From contig VXBA01005694.1 in NCBI GenBank assembly GCA_013399895.1, positions 355,695-419,694 on the forward strand: a stretch of 64,000 nt of DNA, in the 5' to 3' direction. Each line of letters starts with the position of its first letter. Within the stretch, counting starts at the first letter, position 1. The stretch comes from Serilophus lunatus (taxonomy: Eukaryota > Chordata > Aves > Passeriformes > Eurylaimidae). Made by a program: the position numbers and the translations under genes. This document shows, one piece after another, positions 50,032-63,807 of the stretch. The notes beneath the pieces were generated by a model. The model worked only from the letters and a program-made list of their open reading frames with translations. It was not told where the DNA came from and made no database searches.

Positions 50032-53000
50032 CAGAGGATGTCTTTGTTGATCCAGAGACCTGTGATTTCTTAAGGCCACTCTAAACAGTAAAGAGTGGGG
50101 GGGAAAGGCGTTACAGAGTGAGGTGACAATCACTCACTACCTTAGCCATTATAATGTCCTCTTTCACCAAGTCCCCTGCCCCATTCAGAAGTGATCCCAC
50201 ATTTTCCCTTCCCTACCTGTGGCTGCTGAAATATCCATAGAAACCTTTCTTATTGACTCTCACGTCCCTTGCCAGATTCATCTCTGAGTGTCCTGTGGCT
50301 TCCCTAATCCCATTGCTGCCTACTCAGACAGCGTTTCTATATGCCCCCCAGCTCCCTTGTCCCTGCTTTCACCTCTTATATGCTTTTTTTCTATAGCTGA
50401 GTTTTGTTGGGAGCAACTTTATTGTCCATACAGGCTCCCTGCTATCTTACTTAACCATCTCTTGTTGAGATAGATCATTCTTGAGGTTGTGGGAGATGAT
50501 CTTTATAAAGTAACCAACTCTTCTGGACCCTTGTTCTATGCAAGATTTCATTTCATGATGCTCTTCCAAGCAGACCTCAGGAATAAAAATTAGTTATAGG
50601 TTTGGCTTGTTCATGTTACTATGTTTCAAGTACTTTACTGCTAGAGAATATTCAGGTCCAGTTTCCAGAATCTTTTGCCACACTGAGAACTGACAGAATG
50701 ATGCCAACTCGTAAATCTTTACAGGTTGTTCTTAAGGGAATGTATGAAAAGCTTATCTTGCATACTAGGTAAAAATGTCAACCTTTAATCACAGCTCTAC
50801 CTGGTGTCTTCTCAGATTAATTTTTTTTTTCATTACTGCTAAGGGTGATTCTATATCATTTAAGAAAGAATTTTCTGGAAGCAGGAGGTGAAGAATTCCA
50901 AGGAAAAACCTCATGTCTCTGTGTAATGTTCTCTTTCCTCAAGAAAGAGGGAAATAAACGATCTGGAATGTATGGTTTAGCACTAACTCAGTTTTAACTG
51001 TCCTAGCTGCCTTTGCGTCTGGATGGGTTTTTTTGCCAAGACCTCTCACAAAGAGCCTTGCCTTCATATTTGTTACTTAAGAGCAATTCGCAAAATTTGA
51101 CAACACTACATTCCCTTCCATTTTCCCAGGTGGAGTGTTGTTTGATATTTTCCATCCCAGTTTTCAGCAAGTTCTCTGTTTTCTTGTGCTTGCTAGTGAC
51201 ATTCCCATGCATCTTTTAAAAGCTTCTTTTATTCCCCTGACACCTTCCTTTTATTGTCCTCACAGAAATTTGGCCAGTTTTCTATTTTTCTTTTTGAATT
51301 CAGATTCTCTTGCTGACAGCAGAATGAAGGAGTTTTGTTTTTTTTCCTGTTGAAGAGTGTGAAGATGTTCAAGCCTATATTTTAATGAGAAAATATGCTG
51401 GTTTGATGGTGGCAAAATTAATGTATTGGCACTTTTTTTTGACACAGATTAAAAGCAAGTTGTTGAAAACAAAATAGTGTTGGTGTTGCAACAGAATTAA
51501 TGACAGCAATAGTTCCCTAGTTATTTTCTTTTCTGCTTCCGTCATGATGTCGAAGGCCCAACAACTTTTCATGAAATTTAGTGTCTCAGAAGACAGATCA
51601 CGAAAATGTCTTCCAGATGCTTGACTGAAGTTTATTCACCCAGTTCATCTCTCCTTCCTTCCTTTCCTGCTAATGAAATTTTCCATTCTGACAGTTCATT
51701 GGCCCTGATTAAAACCACTCCCCCAAAATATTAAAAAAAAATAAATAAATAAAGGAAAGTTGTATAATATTTTTCAACCCATTAGCTCAATTTCTGGAGT
51801 CGGAATCTGACTTTACCAGGGATCTTAGAGACCACTTATTACAGCTGTTTTAGTTGTCTCCAACTTGAAGATACTTCATGTAAAAGGCTGAATTGGACAC
51901 CTTGTGGCTTTCTAGTGTAGGCAACAGTTTCCAGCAGGCTGCTGAATCTGAGGAGTTTGAAAGGGTCACATGAAAGATGAGATTTTTCAGTAATCAGGTT
52001 GAGAAAGTTCATTCAGTAACAAATTTTTTTTCAAAAAATCTCATATCAAAGATGATGAAGAGCTGGAATGAAATGAAACACAATATAGGAAAGATAAGAA
52101 TGCAGAATGAAGCTCACTGGATCGTTTCTTTGGATGTGGAGTTCGTTTTTTAAATTTTCATTCCTCAGAGAAAACATTATGTTCAGGGGTGGAATGTGTG
52201 ACTGCCAATTGGCCAGATAATCTTCCCTATTTGGAAGCATGTTTAGACAGTGCAAAGTGGGCTGCATGAGGAAATGCTTTATGTACAGAAAAGATTTCTG
52301 GCTTCTGCGAGAGCTGAATTAAAATGAATAAAGTAAAAGATGGAAGTTAGGGAAAAGTGAGTTTAGCTGTGGAATCATGCCAGCTAAATGCAATTACAAG
52401 GATTAGCGACTAAGAAGAAGACACAAGAAGTTCACTATAGGTATCGACTCAAAGAACAGGAAAGGGCAAAATATAACCAGAGGAGATTATACAGAAAAGA
52501 GAAAGAGAATGTTGGAGCACGAACAAACCACAGGAGTAACAAAGGCAGGCAGTCACTAAGGGAAACTGGAAATCTGTTAGGTACAACAGAAATGCAGAAA
52601 AAAATTTCTGAGAAAAAAGGTTGTGTAAATGCCCTTATATTTATAATGTAGGAGTTCATTAGTAAACTGAGTCAAAGTAAGATCAGCAAAATGAAAAGTT
52701 TGAAACTCCCAGCCTGGGAAGAACCCTGTTGGATGTGTCGGAGAGGAAAGTGAGATGCTGAGAATTCACAGCGGGTTTCTGGTTTTTTGGAGTTGGCACA
52801 CGTAATTTCAAATAAAGCACCTGTCAATTCCTGTCTTAAATTGCTTCCTAAATATTTTTTTATATGATGTTAGTTATATCTTTTAAATTATTTGTTATTA
52901 CTCAATTTCTTAAATATTTTGAATATATCTAAAGGAAAACTTGTAATCCTAAATTAAAAAAAAATAAACTTGAGTAAAATTGTAAGTAATGATAGCTAAT

Positions 53001-54218
53001 TTTCATGAGTTATGGATAAAAAAATTTCATGACTGAATAACACTTCATCATATATGACAGAATCAGAAACCCCAGCGAGAGAAAGATAACCTTGTGATTG
53101 TTCCCCTTTCCCCCTGATTTTCTGAGTAGATTTAAGTGCTTTGGACTGCTCTTGCTCATTTAATGAAACAAATGTAGCAAAGAGGCTCAGTGATCCTGTT
53201 ATGAATCCAGAATATAAGCCTTAAATTGGGCCTATGCCAAAAATAGCACGCAGTTTGCTGAAATGATTGTGAGTCACTCTTCATTTAGACTGGGCTATTA
53301 AAGCACAAAAAAGACCTTTGTATATTCCCGTTCCTGCTTCTCACAATAGATTCTGGCCATCCTTGGTCACAACAGGTTGCTAGTTTGGGGAAAGATGTTT
53401 GTTAGTTATTTTACAGATTATTTGTCACTAGAGATTGTGATTTTCAAAAAGCAGCTATGCTTTGAACTTGACCATTTACCAGATTAAGAGCATGCTTGGT
53501 GAGCGAAATACAATGACTGTAAATTGTCATAAGTTTCAACTACTTCCATATTCTGATTTGCAAGTATCTTCAACAAACCACATTTCCATAAAAAAAAATC
53601 TCCTGGTGAATGTTTTTATTCTCTTATTGATTTTTTTCTTTAATATTTCACAAGAAAATTACTCGGCTACTGCTCTGTAGTTGGAAGAATCATCAAGAAT
53701 AACATGCTGTAGTTGCTGTGAGAATCTGTGATTCACAAAACTTGTGTTTCACTTTGGCTTGAAACAAAACCACATTTTTTTAAAAATGTCTTTTGACAGA
53801 TGGGGTTACTCTGGAGCCAGCTATATTGAATAGCAGGATACCATGCAAATAAGTAGTTGACCGGTGCACACTTATTCAGGTCTGCAAATGGAGTCAGTTG
53901 ATAAGAACAAATCAGTCAGACCCAATCTGATGAGCTGCTAGCTTGAGACTCCCAGACTTCAGCAGTACCTGTTTGCTGACAAGACTTCCACTTCTGTGCA
54001 CAACATAAAACATAGGATATTATTTCTAAAGGAAAACTTTGACAGCTAGGCTATATTAGTATGTAAGTCCGCATCCTAAACAGTGAAGTTATTTTTCAGT
54101 TGTGTTCCAGCACTAATAAACCAAGTTTTTGAGTTGTTATCCAGAATATGTAGGATGTTGATTGCTTATTGATATGTTCTTAGAGAATGATTTAGCACTA
54201 TTTAGAAAAGAATAAAAT
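50032..54218. other. Non-coding DNA, nothing recognised
   Basis: AT-rich with a T-run near 50820-50830 and an AAAT run at 51729-51752. A purine-rich stretch at 52388-52651 gives an 87-codon charged frame that looks like composition, not a protein. Confidence 0.45.
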
Positions 54219-54510
54219 AGACTATTTTAGTTGGAAGGGACCTGCATAGATCATCTAGTCCCAACTGCCTGATCAATTCAGAGCTGACTAAAAATTAAAA
54301 CATATTGTTAAGGCCATTGTGCAAATGCTTCTTGAACACTGACAGGTTTGGGGCATTGGCTGCCTCTCTAAAAAGTCTGTTCCAGCTTTTGAGCATCCCC
54401 TCAGTAAAGAAACACTTCCTCATGTCCAGTCTGAACCATCCTCAGTGCAGCTTCGAACCATTCCTACACATCTTTTTGCTGGATTACAGGGAGAAGAGAT
54501 TGGCAGTAAT
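54219..54510 (-). mobile_element. CR1 LINE fragment, antisense, 290 bp
   Basis: Reverse-complement CR1: 'ttttagttggaagggacctg', 'atagatcatctagtccc', 'cttcttgaacactgacaggt', 'ttggctgcctctctaaaaag', 'agcatcccctcagtaaagaa' and 'gggagaagagattggcagt'. It belongs to a different CR1 subfamily from the 'gagcaacctggtctagtgg' type. Confidence 0.92.
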
Positions 54511-55693
54511 AGCTTGATCATCCAACAGTCATCCAATTCTGATTTTATGGGACTGGGGCGATAACTTTGTAAAATTATTTTAATACCCTTAGCTGGTATC
54601 TTCAAAACTGAGTCAATATCTTGAGTGTCTGCTTTTTAGGGTATTATCCTGAAATGCTGAAGTATTCAGTTTCCTGAAAGAAAGATCCTTTGATGTCTTT
54701 TACAAGATACTTTGTATTATGAGAAATATTCCCAAACCAGAAGATTTGATCCCTATTGAAACAGGTCAGGTTAAATCAGATTTAAGAGCTGATGTGAAAA
54801 GGAGGTGATGTGAGAAGTTACAACTTTTTTTGTTTGAATTCTTGTATGATGACAACCAGCAATGTAAACACTAGAAAATCTTATTCTAGTAATGCCTTGT
54901 GAAACTGTGAGCATTTATGCACCTTTCTTTCTGTCATGTCTTCCACCGTGGTGCAGAGTAAGTTTTTGCTGAATTAGATTTACTGGGTTTGAAGATAATG
55001 AAAGGATCTTTATGTAATCCTGAAGCACACTAAAATATGGTAAGAAGAATACTGCTGTCTTATTGTGATTAATTAAGATTCAATAAGAAGACTTGGCACA
55101 AAGCTGTTTCCATAATTGCTAATAAAAAGAGCACCAAATAATAAGCGCATAGATTACTAGTCTTATACAGTTAAATTGTGAGCAAAATTGAAGTTTGCTT
55201 AATTGATAGGATAATACTTCAAATATGTTGGTTACCATTGGATGGCTCTCTTTAATGTGCAGGCATATTTTTCATATATCACTGTACAAAGATAAAAATC
55301 TATTACATGGGTCATTCGTCACTCATCATTTTACTTTCATTGTCATTGTTTAACATTTCTCTTTGCAGAGCAGATAATAGGCAATTAGTTAGTAATTTAG
55401 GATTTCTGTCCCAAATGATCAAAATTTCATATAAAGGTTTGCCTTTTTTTTTTGAATATGAATTTTCACATCTCCTAAATAAAAAGAACTGAAATAAATG
55501 AAACTCAGCATAGATCTTAATTAAAAAGTCAAAATCTAAAGTTGTTTGATAGGATACTGCTATTTAATAGGTAAATATTATAATGCAAATTGCTAATAAG
55601 AAAACTGATGCTTTTAATGAATACATGTATAAATATTCAAATCTCATTCAGTTTTCCATTAAAGTTTATTGTAAATTCAACTTTCCTGCGATG

Positions 55694-55790
55694 TCATTAA
55701 AAAAAAAAAAACAAACCAGCAACAAAACCCAAGCCATCAACACAAACAAAAAACCCCAGACCAAAATCAAAATAAAACAAAACTCTAAAA
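55694..55790. repeat. A-rich (CAAA-type) low-complexity tract
   Basis: An A-run followed by about 85 bases almost free of T and G, made of CAAA/AACC-like units. It could be the remains of a retrotransposed A-tail. Confidence 0.8.
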
Positions 55791-57292
55791 CATTTAGTAA
55801 AAGCCTTACTGTATTTACTGAGTTTATCGGACTTGAGTGAATTTAATCTAGGAAACAGTTTTCCTCATGGAATGCATATGTGCTTATAGATATGTAATGT
55901 CAAATGTGCTAAGACACTTAACCTTTTGTTTGCAGTGAGTGAGAGCCACTGAGAATATTTGGCAATATTAGATATACTAAATTATACACAGGCATCCCTA
56001 TAATAAAAACTTGGAAGAGACCCATTTCTTCCTGTGTGTGATTTTGGCCCAGAACACAAGAAGCTCAAAATTTGTGTTTGTAAATTTGATGTACACTAGG
56101 GAGGCAACTGCTGATGGAAGACATCTTTGGATTTTTCCAACATCCTTTCCAGGTTCTCCTCTTCCGTGTCTTCTTCCACTCCTGAGTAGCCATCTGGACT
56201 GCCAGCTCTTCACAGCTAGAAGTTTTTGTACCATGTGTTCTCATGATCCAGTGGATGACTCTACACTTGCTGTTATGAGGGATTAAATATAGAATATGTA
56301 TTAGTATAAAAACACCTTCATGTCATAAATAGCTGTATTTTAATTAATTAATTAGGTTTAGTTATTCTTTGGTCACAGAAGAAAATTGTTGCCTGCATGC
56401 ATGCTGCTTCGGTAAGATATGCATAGTTTATATTTAGCCATGTACAGCAGCATATCCTTAGGTCTGGGTTCATCTCAGCCATAAGGCAGGAGCCCAGTCA
56501 CACTGCCCCAGTCAGTGGAGGAGGTTACATTCGGGTGTGATCCACATTTACATGTGTGGAATTGCTCACTGGAAATTGGTTAGCAGAAAGCCAGAAGTCC
56601 AATAGAAAATGCGATAACACTAGTAAAAAGTGTATATGGGCATCCTGATATATAATGCTGCATTTCTTACAGTACCAACAGTAGATGAATTCAGAAAATA
56701 ATGGGATTTTTAATTTCAGATTGAGTGAAGTCATAAACCTCTGCCATTATATTCAGTGCTTCCTCAGCAGTTTAGAAATAGAAATAATAATTAGTAGTGA
56801 GCTAAATGTGTGTGTTTAATACAGAATTTATTCTACATTTTAGATGATTTTATATGACTGAACTATTGATTTAGAATTTAGCTCCTCATTCACATGTGTG
56901 ATATACCTTAGGCATTCGTAGGCACTTGTTTCCTGTGTAGATAATGCGCTGCATTTCCCTGCATGCGATATGCATTTTGTGCATATCACAAAAGCCAGCA
57001 CAAACAGCAAACTTGCTAATAACAAAACAGGTGATTAATATTAATTCCTATACTCCACTTCTGTCAAAAGTTTTGGAAATTTTTTTTGTTGCTTTGTCAT
57101 GGAAGAAGATAAAATAGGAATACAAATGCTAGGATGCCTATGTAGCAGTCTTCTTTATGCCAGAGGTGGCTAGTTTTTACTTGCAGAATCAAAATGGTAT
57201 ATTGATAGGGTTTTCTTCCCCTTTGGTTTACTCTTAATATTTTTTCTTTAAGGAGAAAAAAAATTTACATTACATAGTCACTACAGCTAAGT

Positions 57293-57330
57293 TATAATAG
57301 CTATTATAGCATATGTTTAAACAACATATG
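57293..57330. repeat. Two adjacent inverted repeats
   Basis: A 16-bp perfect palindrome TATAATAGCTATTATA (57293-57308) is followed one base later by a hairpin: CATATGTT (57310-57317), 5-base loop, AACATATG (57323-57330). Confidence 0.8.
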
Positions 57331-57940
57331 TATAATTATATATAGTTAAACAGTATGTATTATGTTTGTTTTTTAAAAATATATAATAATGGTAATCAAA
57401 GTATGGTTTTGACCTTATTTTCATGAAATCTAATCACGTGCCAAGACCCTCTCATTTTCCATCTTGTTTATTGGACCATTTCCTTTTTCTTTATTTGGAA
57501 GTGTCAGTGGCATGTGACTGACATGAAAAAAAAATTATGTACAGTTGGTAATGGATAATAAAGGGGTTTTAGTTGTCTAGAAGCATTTCAAGAGCTAATT
57601 AGAACACTGAAGATGGCCTTTACTAAAAATAACATCTTTAAGTATTCCAGTAAAAAGTTAGGTAATACTTGCTGAATGGCCATCAGGAAGATGTCTTGAG
57701 CAGGACAAATGCAGTATCAAAATAAGGATTTATTTTTATTTTGATTTTAAAAAGAGAGGAAGAGATACATTATGCACTCCAATCTCAACAATGCTAATAG
57801 AATTTTCAGCTTGTCAATGGTTTATCTTGTCAACTCAGTATAATTGCGAGAATCAGCAACAGTGGAAATGCTAGAATTTGTTCTAGTATTTTTTCCTAAA
57901 TATTTATGACTGTAACTAGCTAGTGATTTTTTTTTTAAAA

Positions 57941-58052
57941 GTCCAGGACTAACAGGGCTTTATGCAGTCTAGCATAGTGGAAGATGTCCCTGCCCATAGC
58001 AGGGGTTTGAATTACAAGTCCCTTTTGACATAAATCCATTCTATGATTCCAT
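57941..58052 (+). mobile_element. CR1 LINE, 3'-terminal fragment
   Basis: Degraded sense CR1 tail: 'gtctagcatagtggaagatg', 'tccctgcccatagcagggg', 'attacaagtccctttt' and 'atccattctatgattcc'. Confidence 0.9.
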
Positions 58053-61000
58053 ATTTAAATGTAATTTTCTAGGAGATTTTCACCAATGGAACTTTTCAGA
58101 TACATTTCTGTTTCTTTTAGCAATTAATTTGAAGAGGGGAAAAAACCAAAAAGACATGAGGAATTGAATTCATCTTATATGAATAAAATCACTTCTGAAT
58201 TGAAAAATTTGGTACTCAGTCCAGGCCATTCTACCAACAGCTCATTGGTGAACTTAAACCTATTCTTTTTTAGGTGCTATTCTAACAATTACTGACTCGC
58301 CTGATATATCTACTGATACTGCTTTTCTCATTAATCCTTGTTGAAAAGGTTAAGTATTATGTGTTCCATGATCAAAGACTACTTTTCATATAGACGACTT
58401 CTATAAGGTATCTAAGGTACTTCAAATGTAAATTTGAATTAATTATTTTAAAACGTATAAATTTTAATATCACATGTTCATTTATTAAAAGTAATGCTTT
58501 AATGCATACAGAGTTTAAGTCAATATTGGATCCTGAGTTCTTAAATACTCAGTTGTACAGAGATGTACTATTGTAAAGAAAATCCTTAATTCTCTTTCAG
58601 ATGTGAATTAGTCCTACTGCAAGCCAAGTTCTTACTTCAAGATCTCTATATTGGTAATAGCTGACAAGAGAGCTCAAAGTACGCACTGTAGACTTTAAGA
58701 TCACAAAGGCTTTCCTAAGAATTATGTAGGTGTAGAGAATGGAGGTTAAACTTTGAACATAAGGCTGGACTTGTTAATAGTAAACTTTTTATGCATGGTA
58801 ATGGAATAAATACGGAAATGGAGGATGAATGTTGAATAAGAAGAAACATAATTTTTACTATTTTTGTCCCCTGAAGTATAAACATGCTAAATTATTTAGA
58901 CTATAATAAGGGGAGGTAGCATACCAAATTATATCTGTAAATCTATCCACACTGTAGTTATGTGGAAGTTCTAAAAGCTGAAAGCAAAACTCCATTAAAA
59001 CAATGTACTGAATACTCTGGAATATTTGTTAAATTATGGATTGTTTTAGTTTACATTTTTTCTTCTTCCCACTTCTAGAGGGAGGAAAAGAGAAGGTTTT
59101 TATGAAGAATTTGCATGATATGGCATCTGACAAACAGCTTAATTTTGCGTGGTTCATAATATATGCAGTCAGGACAACCTGTATTTTCCAGATTATTTTT
59201 ATATTTAGGTAATGAATACATAGTAAACAGTTCTGGTAATGAAATTTTGTCAACTGCAGTGTTCTGCAGCCTATGCTGGCCTGGTGTCAGGCTTTTTTGT
59301 TCCAACCATGGAACCTGAAGCAAAACTTTGGCTATTACTGGTAATTTTGTATCCTAATGACATAGTGCAGGACTGTATGTCTCCCTCCTGACCTGACACA
59401 GAGGAAGATCCCTGTCACATTTGCAAACTACTGTCTTATAAAACCAGTTGAACACTGCATGGTTTCCTATCACCCATGAAGTTTCATTGCGATATGGCTC
59501 CATTTTAGCCTGTCCTTATTTTCACATTCCTGTCAGAATGCCATTCAGAAGAGAGGTTGTTGTTTGAAATTTGTCAATATAGTCTTTGGTTTCTAGCTCA
59601 ATTCGTCTTTTAAGTGTAATTCCACTTACTGGTAGTAAATTGTTGGTCAGAGAATTTAATGATAGAATTGATGTTTTACAATTAAGCAGTGCCAACTGGG
59701 AATAGTTGGTGAGTGTTTTTCCATTTTGTTTTCACTGTTGGAACATTTACCGTGATGTCCAGCCAAAATCTGTAGAAACGGGGATAGTGATCCTTAAATT
59801 GGTACAACATAACACTTCTGTGGTGCTGGAGTTTTCCTTCCTCACCATGCTAATTTCTTGTTTCTCAGAATCCTATGATGTTCCACTCTTTCTCCTCTTA
59901 GAGACACAGATTATTTTTAAATTTATGTTTTTTAACTGTCTACTCATTACTCTCGTGGTTAAGATTTTTGGAAGCAGTTTTTCAGAATTTCTTGCCAATA
60001 TAGAAAAAGTCACTGAATTTGTAAACCAGAGTTTTAGATTATGACTCTTGCCCACATTATTTGGTAAAATATGAGAGAAGTCAGAAATCTAACCTTAAAT
60101 CACAATATATTACTTTTTTATTTTTTTTCCTTAAGTAGATGACACTGGCTGCTCAGGCTCCTTGTTTTATTGTAGGAGTGCTGTGCTTCTATTACAAATA
60201 TTGAGCGGAGAGCTTAGAAAATAGTTGAAAAACATGCAACTTTAGAATACTCGTGTGAGGTTCAATATACAAATAAACTACAGGAATGTTTTCCAGGTGT
60301 CCTTACTCACTTTTGATTCATTCATACGTTTTTATATGCTGAAGGTGAACAAAATATGGCATACTTTGAGTAGCTTAGGATTCTTTTTTAACAAATCGGT
60401 TGCTCTTCTCAACTGTGTGACAGAACATTATCTAATGCAGAACAGATCCGTTTGGGTTTGGTATTTATAAGAGGCTCAGATAGTCCTTTCCCGGCTATCT
60501 CTACAAGTACTTAGTCCCAAATGCAGTTTTTGCTATTGACAAGAAGTTAGAGCAATCTAAAAAATTTGCAGGACTGGGCCAGATGGCTCCAGCACAGAAG
60601 ATGAGATACAGATTGAGCACGAGGACATGGATGAATGGAACATATTCCCACCAGGAATATGTGTGTTTAAGAGAATTTTTCCTTTATACTGATGTTATGA
60701 TCTTTCCCTGACGTCCTGTAATACGTAGCTGGAAAGGAAAAGGTGGGCAGCCTTAGTTATGCTTTAGTGTTTTGTCTTAGAGCTGAAATACAGTGAAGAA
60801 GGGTAAGCAGAAAATTCTGGGGCTTTTCCCCTCTCACTTCATCGAACCACCCACACAAAATATTTTTTGCTTAAAAAAGTGCAGTGCCTTATGTAGTTGC
60901 CTTTGCATTAGGTAACCTGTATCCAAAGAGAGAAATATAATAATCTGAAATTTACACTGGAATTTTAACAGTATTCACCATCTCTAGATAACTGGAAAGA

Positions 61001-63807
61001 GATGAAATCTCCTAATACCCTTGTAAAGAAAGCTCCCCTTTGTCTGAGGGCTGCCATGCTACAGTTGCTTTTTTGAGCTACAAGCTCATTTCCCCACCTT
61101 GCCTTTTTACTCTATTCCTGTTTATATCTAAGGATTTGTATTAAGTGGTCCTGAAATAAATTTATTAAAGAGGCATTCTACTGCACTAATGGTGAAAGTT
61201 AACTTTCATTGCTCCCTGAAGGGGAAAGCATGTCAGAAATTGAGGCATTCTCCTTGCTGTTGTGTGAACCTTACGGTAGTGTATGAAAAATGTCTTGAAT
61301 TATTCAGTGTTCCTTGTTATGGTTCTCCTTGGTTTCTCTGTGTAGTTGATGTCATTTGTTAAGGTGAGGTTCTTTTACTGTTTGAATTGAGCCCAGATTT
61401 GTGAAAAACATCTCCCTTTTTCATTTTTGTCTTGTCTAAGAGGTAGCATTTAGTTGCTGACATTTTCTTTGTCTACCCTGTAGGATACAAAAGTTTGGAA
61501 AACTTTATAAAATTAATATTATTTATTTGTTAACCTTCATATACTGTCTGAAAAAAAAATTACAGTACATTGCAATACTGCTGATGCTTGCAGTCCTACG
61601 GGTAATTTAGCACTGAGATCACAGAGAATGCTTGACAGGATAAGCATTCGCATCCTATTTTATTTTAAATGACCTCTACGTATAGGTAGACCTATTTCTG
61701 AAAATCCGCTCCTTTACATTTCACACTTGAACACACATCCCTAACGACTGTGCTTTCATAAGAGCAAAATGCATGTACATACAAACATGGACATTTTACT
61801 TAAAACTCTCTTTTTCTGGAGTTAGCAAGCTTCTCTTAGTTTGGCTAATCTTAAATCACTAAAAAAAAAATAAATATATTTGTTCCTTAATCCTTCAGTT
61901 ATCTACAAGGATAGCAGTGTCAATGGCCCCAGCTCAGATGTGCTGTCTCTAAGTGCTGTACAATAAGATGTAAGAGCATCCCATTCTGGTATAAGAGTAT
62001 TCCATTATATAAATGTAATGAAAAAACCTGTCATTTCTTTGAATATAATTAATAGCCTTTCAGCTTTGAATTCTCCATTCCATGGGAGAATAAATTCCCT
62101 TTTTAACTTTATAAAGCTATGTAGTGTTTAAATCGAAGATCCTAATGAAAATATTGTTATTTTCTATTATGATCAGTCATACCAACCCCACTAGGGTGAA
62201 CAGCAATATGACCTCACATTGATACTACCAACAGGGAATGTACAATTACTTTTGAAAGTATGTCTTGCTTGTTGTTTATCTCATCACACGTGAAGTGAAT
62301 GTGTTTTCCTGATTTGTCAAGGGAGGAAGGTATGATCATATGCTTATAGAACTTAAGGTAAAGGATGATGAAGGAACACATTTCTCATCTTTCAAAAATG
62401 CAGAAAACATTGTTCTGTATAATGAGATATTTTTCATTTCTGTGCAGTTTTCTGAGCACCTGGAGAACAGGGGCAGGTGCATTAGGCTGGCTAACCCACT
62501 GGAACACACAGAAGGCCAAATTTTACCATTAGCCCACCCCTAATATAACCTCAGAAGACAAGAAATCATGCAGTTCTGAAAGCTGAATGTTTCCCAGAGA
62601 AGGAAAAAAATCCCCACTTTCACCTCTTTGCAGATAAAAATATTTCTTGCTGTATAATTGAGCGTATTCATCAGTTCACACAAGATTGTTATAATTGGAA
62701 GTCTTAATTCACTCTTTACAAGGTCACCTTGGTCCCTTACAGAGAATTGCAAAGAAAGACAAGAGACTGAAACGCTATTCCCAGATTCTACCACTGGCCT
62801 GCTTTTGCAAATTATCTCATCTTTTTACTTCTCTTTTTCATGTATGTGTGAATATTTTTACTGTACACTCTCTTGAAGGGAGGAGTTTTTTTATTCTACT
62901 GTACTGTCTCCAGGCTTGGTTTAGACTTCTTGGGAGAATATTCAAGTGTGTATAGAGCTGTTTTCACTTTATATAAATGTTTAATAGAGAAATTTCAGTG
63001 AAATAGAGAAATGCATAAAATCCATCAGTCTGGGTAAAAGTCTCAGCTGTCATTAAAACAAAAATTCTCCTCAAGTAAATAGTGTAAAGTCATTCCTCTG
63101 TTTCAGTCTTGACTTTATGTAATAACTGACATTGGCAATATTTTATTTTTTTATCTTAAATAGCACTTTTTAACATTATATTAATTATATTACTTATATT
63201 ATATCTTATATTTGTTATATTATATTTATTATATTATTATAGGCTGTATTGCATTCCTACTGAAATTTCTTCCCAGTTCATGGCTCCATCTAGAATGATG
63301 ATTTAGCTTTATCTATGTGATAATATGAACTTGGTGTGAACAGCTGTAGGTGTGCCACACTTATTTATACTGCTGTAAATTGCTTAACTGATGCCATATG
63401 TGGAAGGTTGAGGGTATCCCACCAGACTCTGAGAGTTTACCAACAAATTCTGAATAAAATCCTTTTAATTCTTGCATGGTTAAACAAATCACAATACAAA
63501 AGATGTGCAGAAATACAAAGCTTGAAGAACTTCTTTGAAATTTTTGAATAATCTAGATGAAAAGGAACAGAGTTTTGGGGGCAAAATCTAATAAAAACCC
63601 CAAAATATATGCATATATTTTTCAACCTAAGAAAATAAGAGATAAATCTACTTTTTATCCACAGAGATGTAAATGAAATTTTAAATAAAAATGCAGCTGC
63701 TCCGATATATAAATGCCTCTACAAATCTGGCTATCATACTGAGATATTAATCTGAAATGCTCATAACAAATTGAAGGACAAATCATTATTGAGTCTCATT
63801 CCATGTG
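58053..63807. other. Non-coding DNA, nothing recognised
   Basis: AT-rich, without recognised transposons apart from simple repeats. The 112-codon frame at 59706-60044 is hydrophobic but has no splice context, domain or conservation evidence. Confidence 0.45.
63171..63240. repeat. AT-rich (TATAT)n-like tandem repeat
   Basis: About 70 bases of diverged 'ttatatta' units. Confidence 0.85.

Larger units (their letters stand above)
54511..57940. other. Non-coding DNA
   Basis: No gene evidence. Holds an A/C-rich low-complexity stretch (55694-55790) and two adjacent inverted repeats (57293-57330). Confidence 0.5.

Noticed and set aside
49650..50133. Overlapping 142-144 codon frames on both strands
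   Set aside because: They lie mostly over an antisense CR1 fragment and do not match the CR1 protein frame.
52388..52651. 87-codon highly charged frame
   Set aside because: Purine-rich composition explains the charge; no start context, splice context or known domain.
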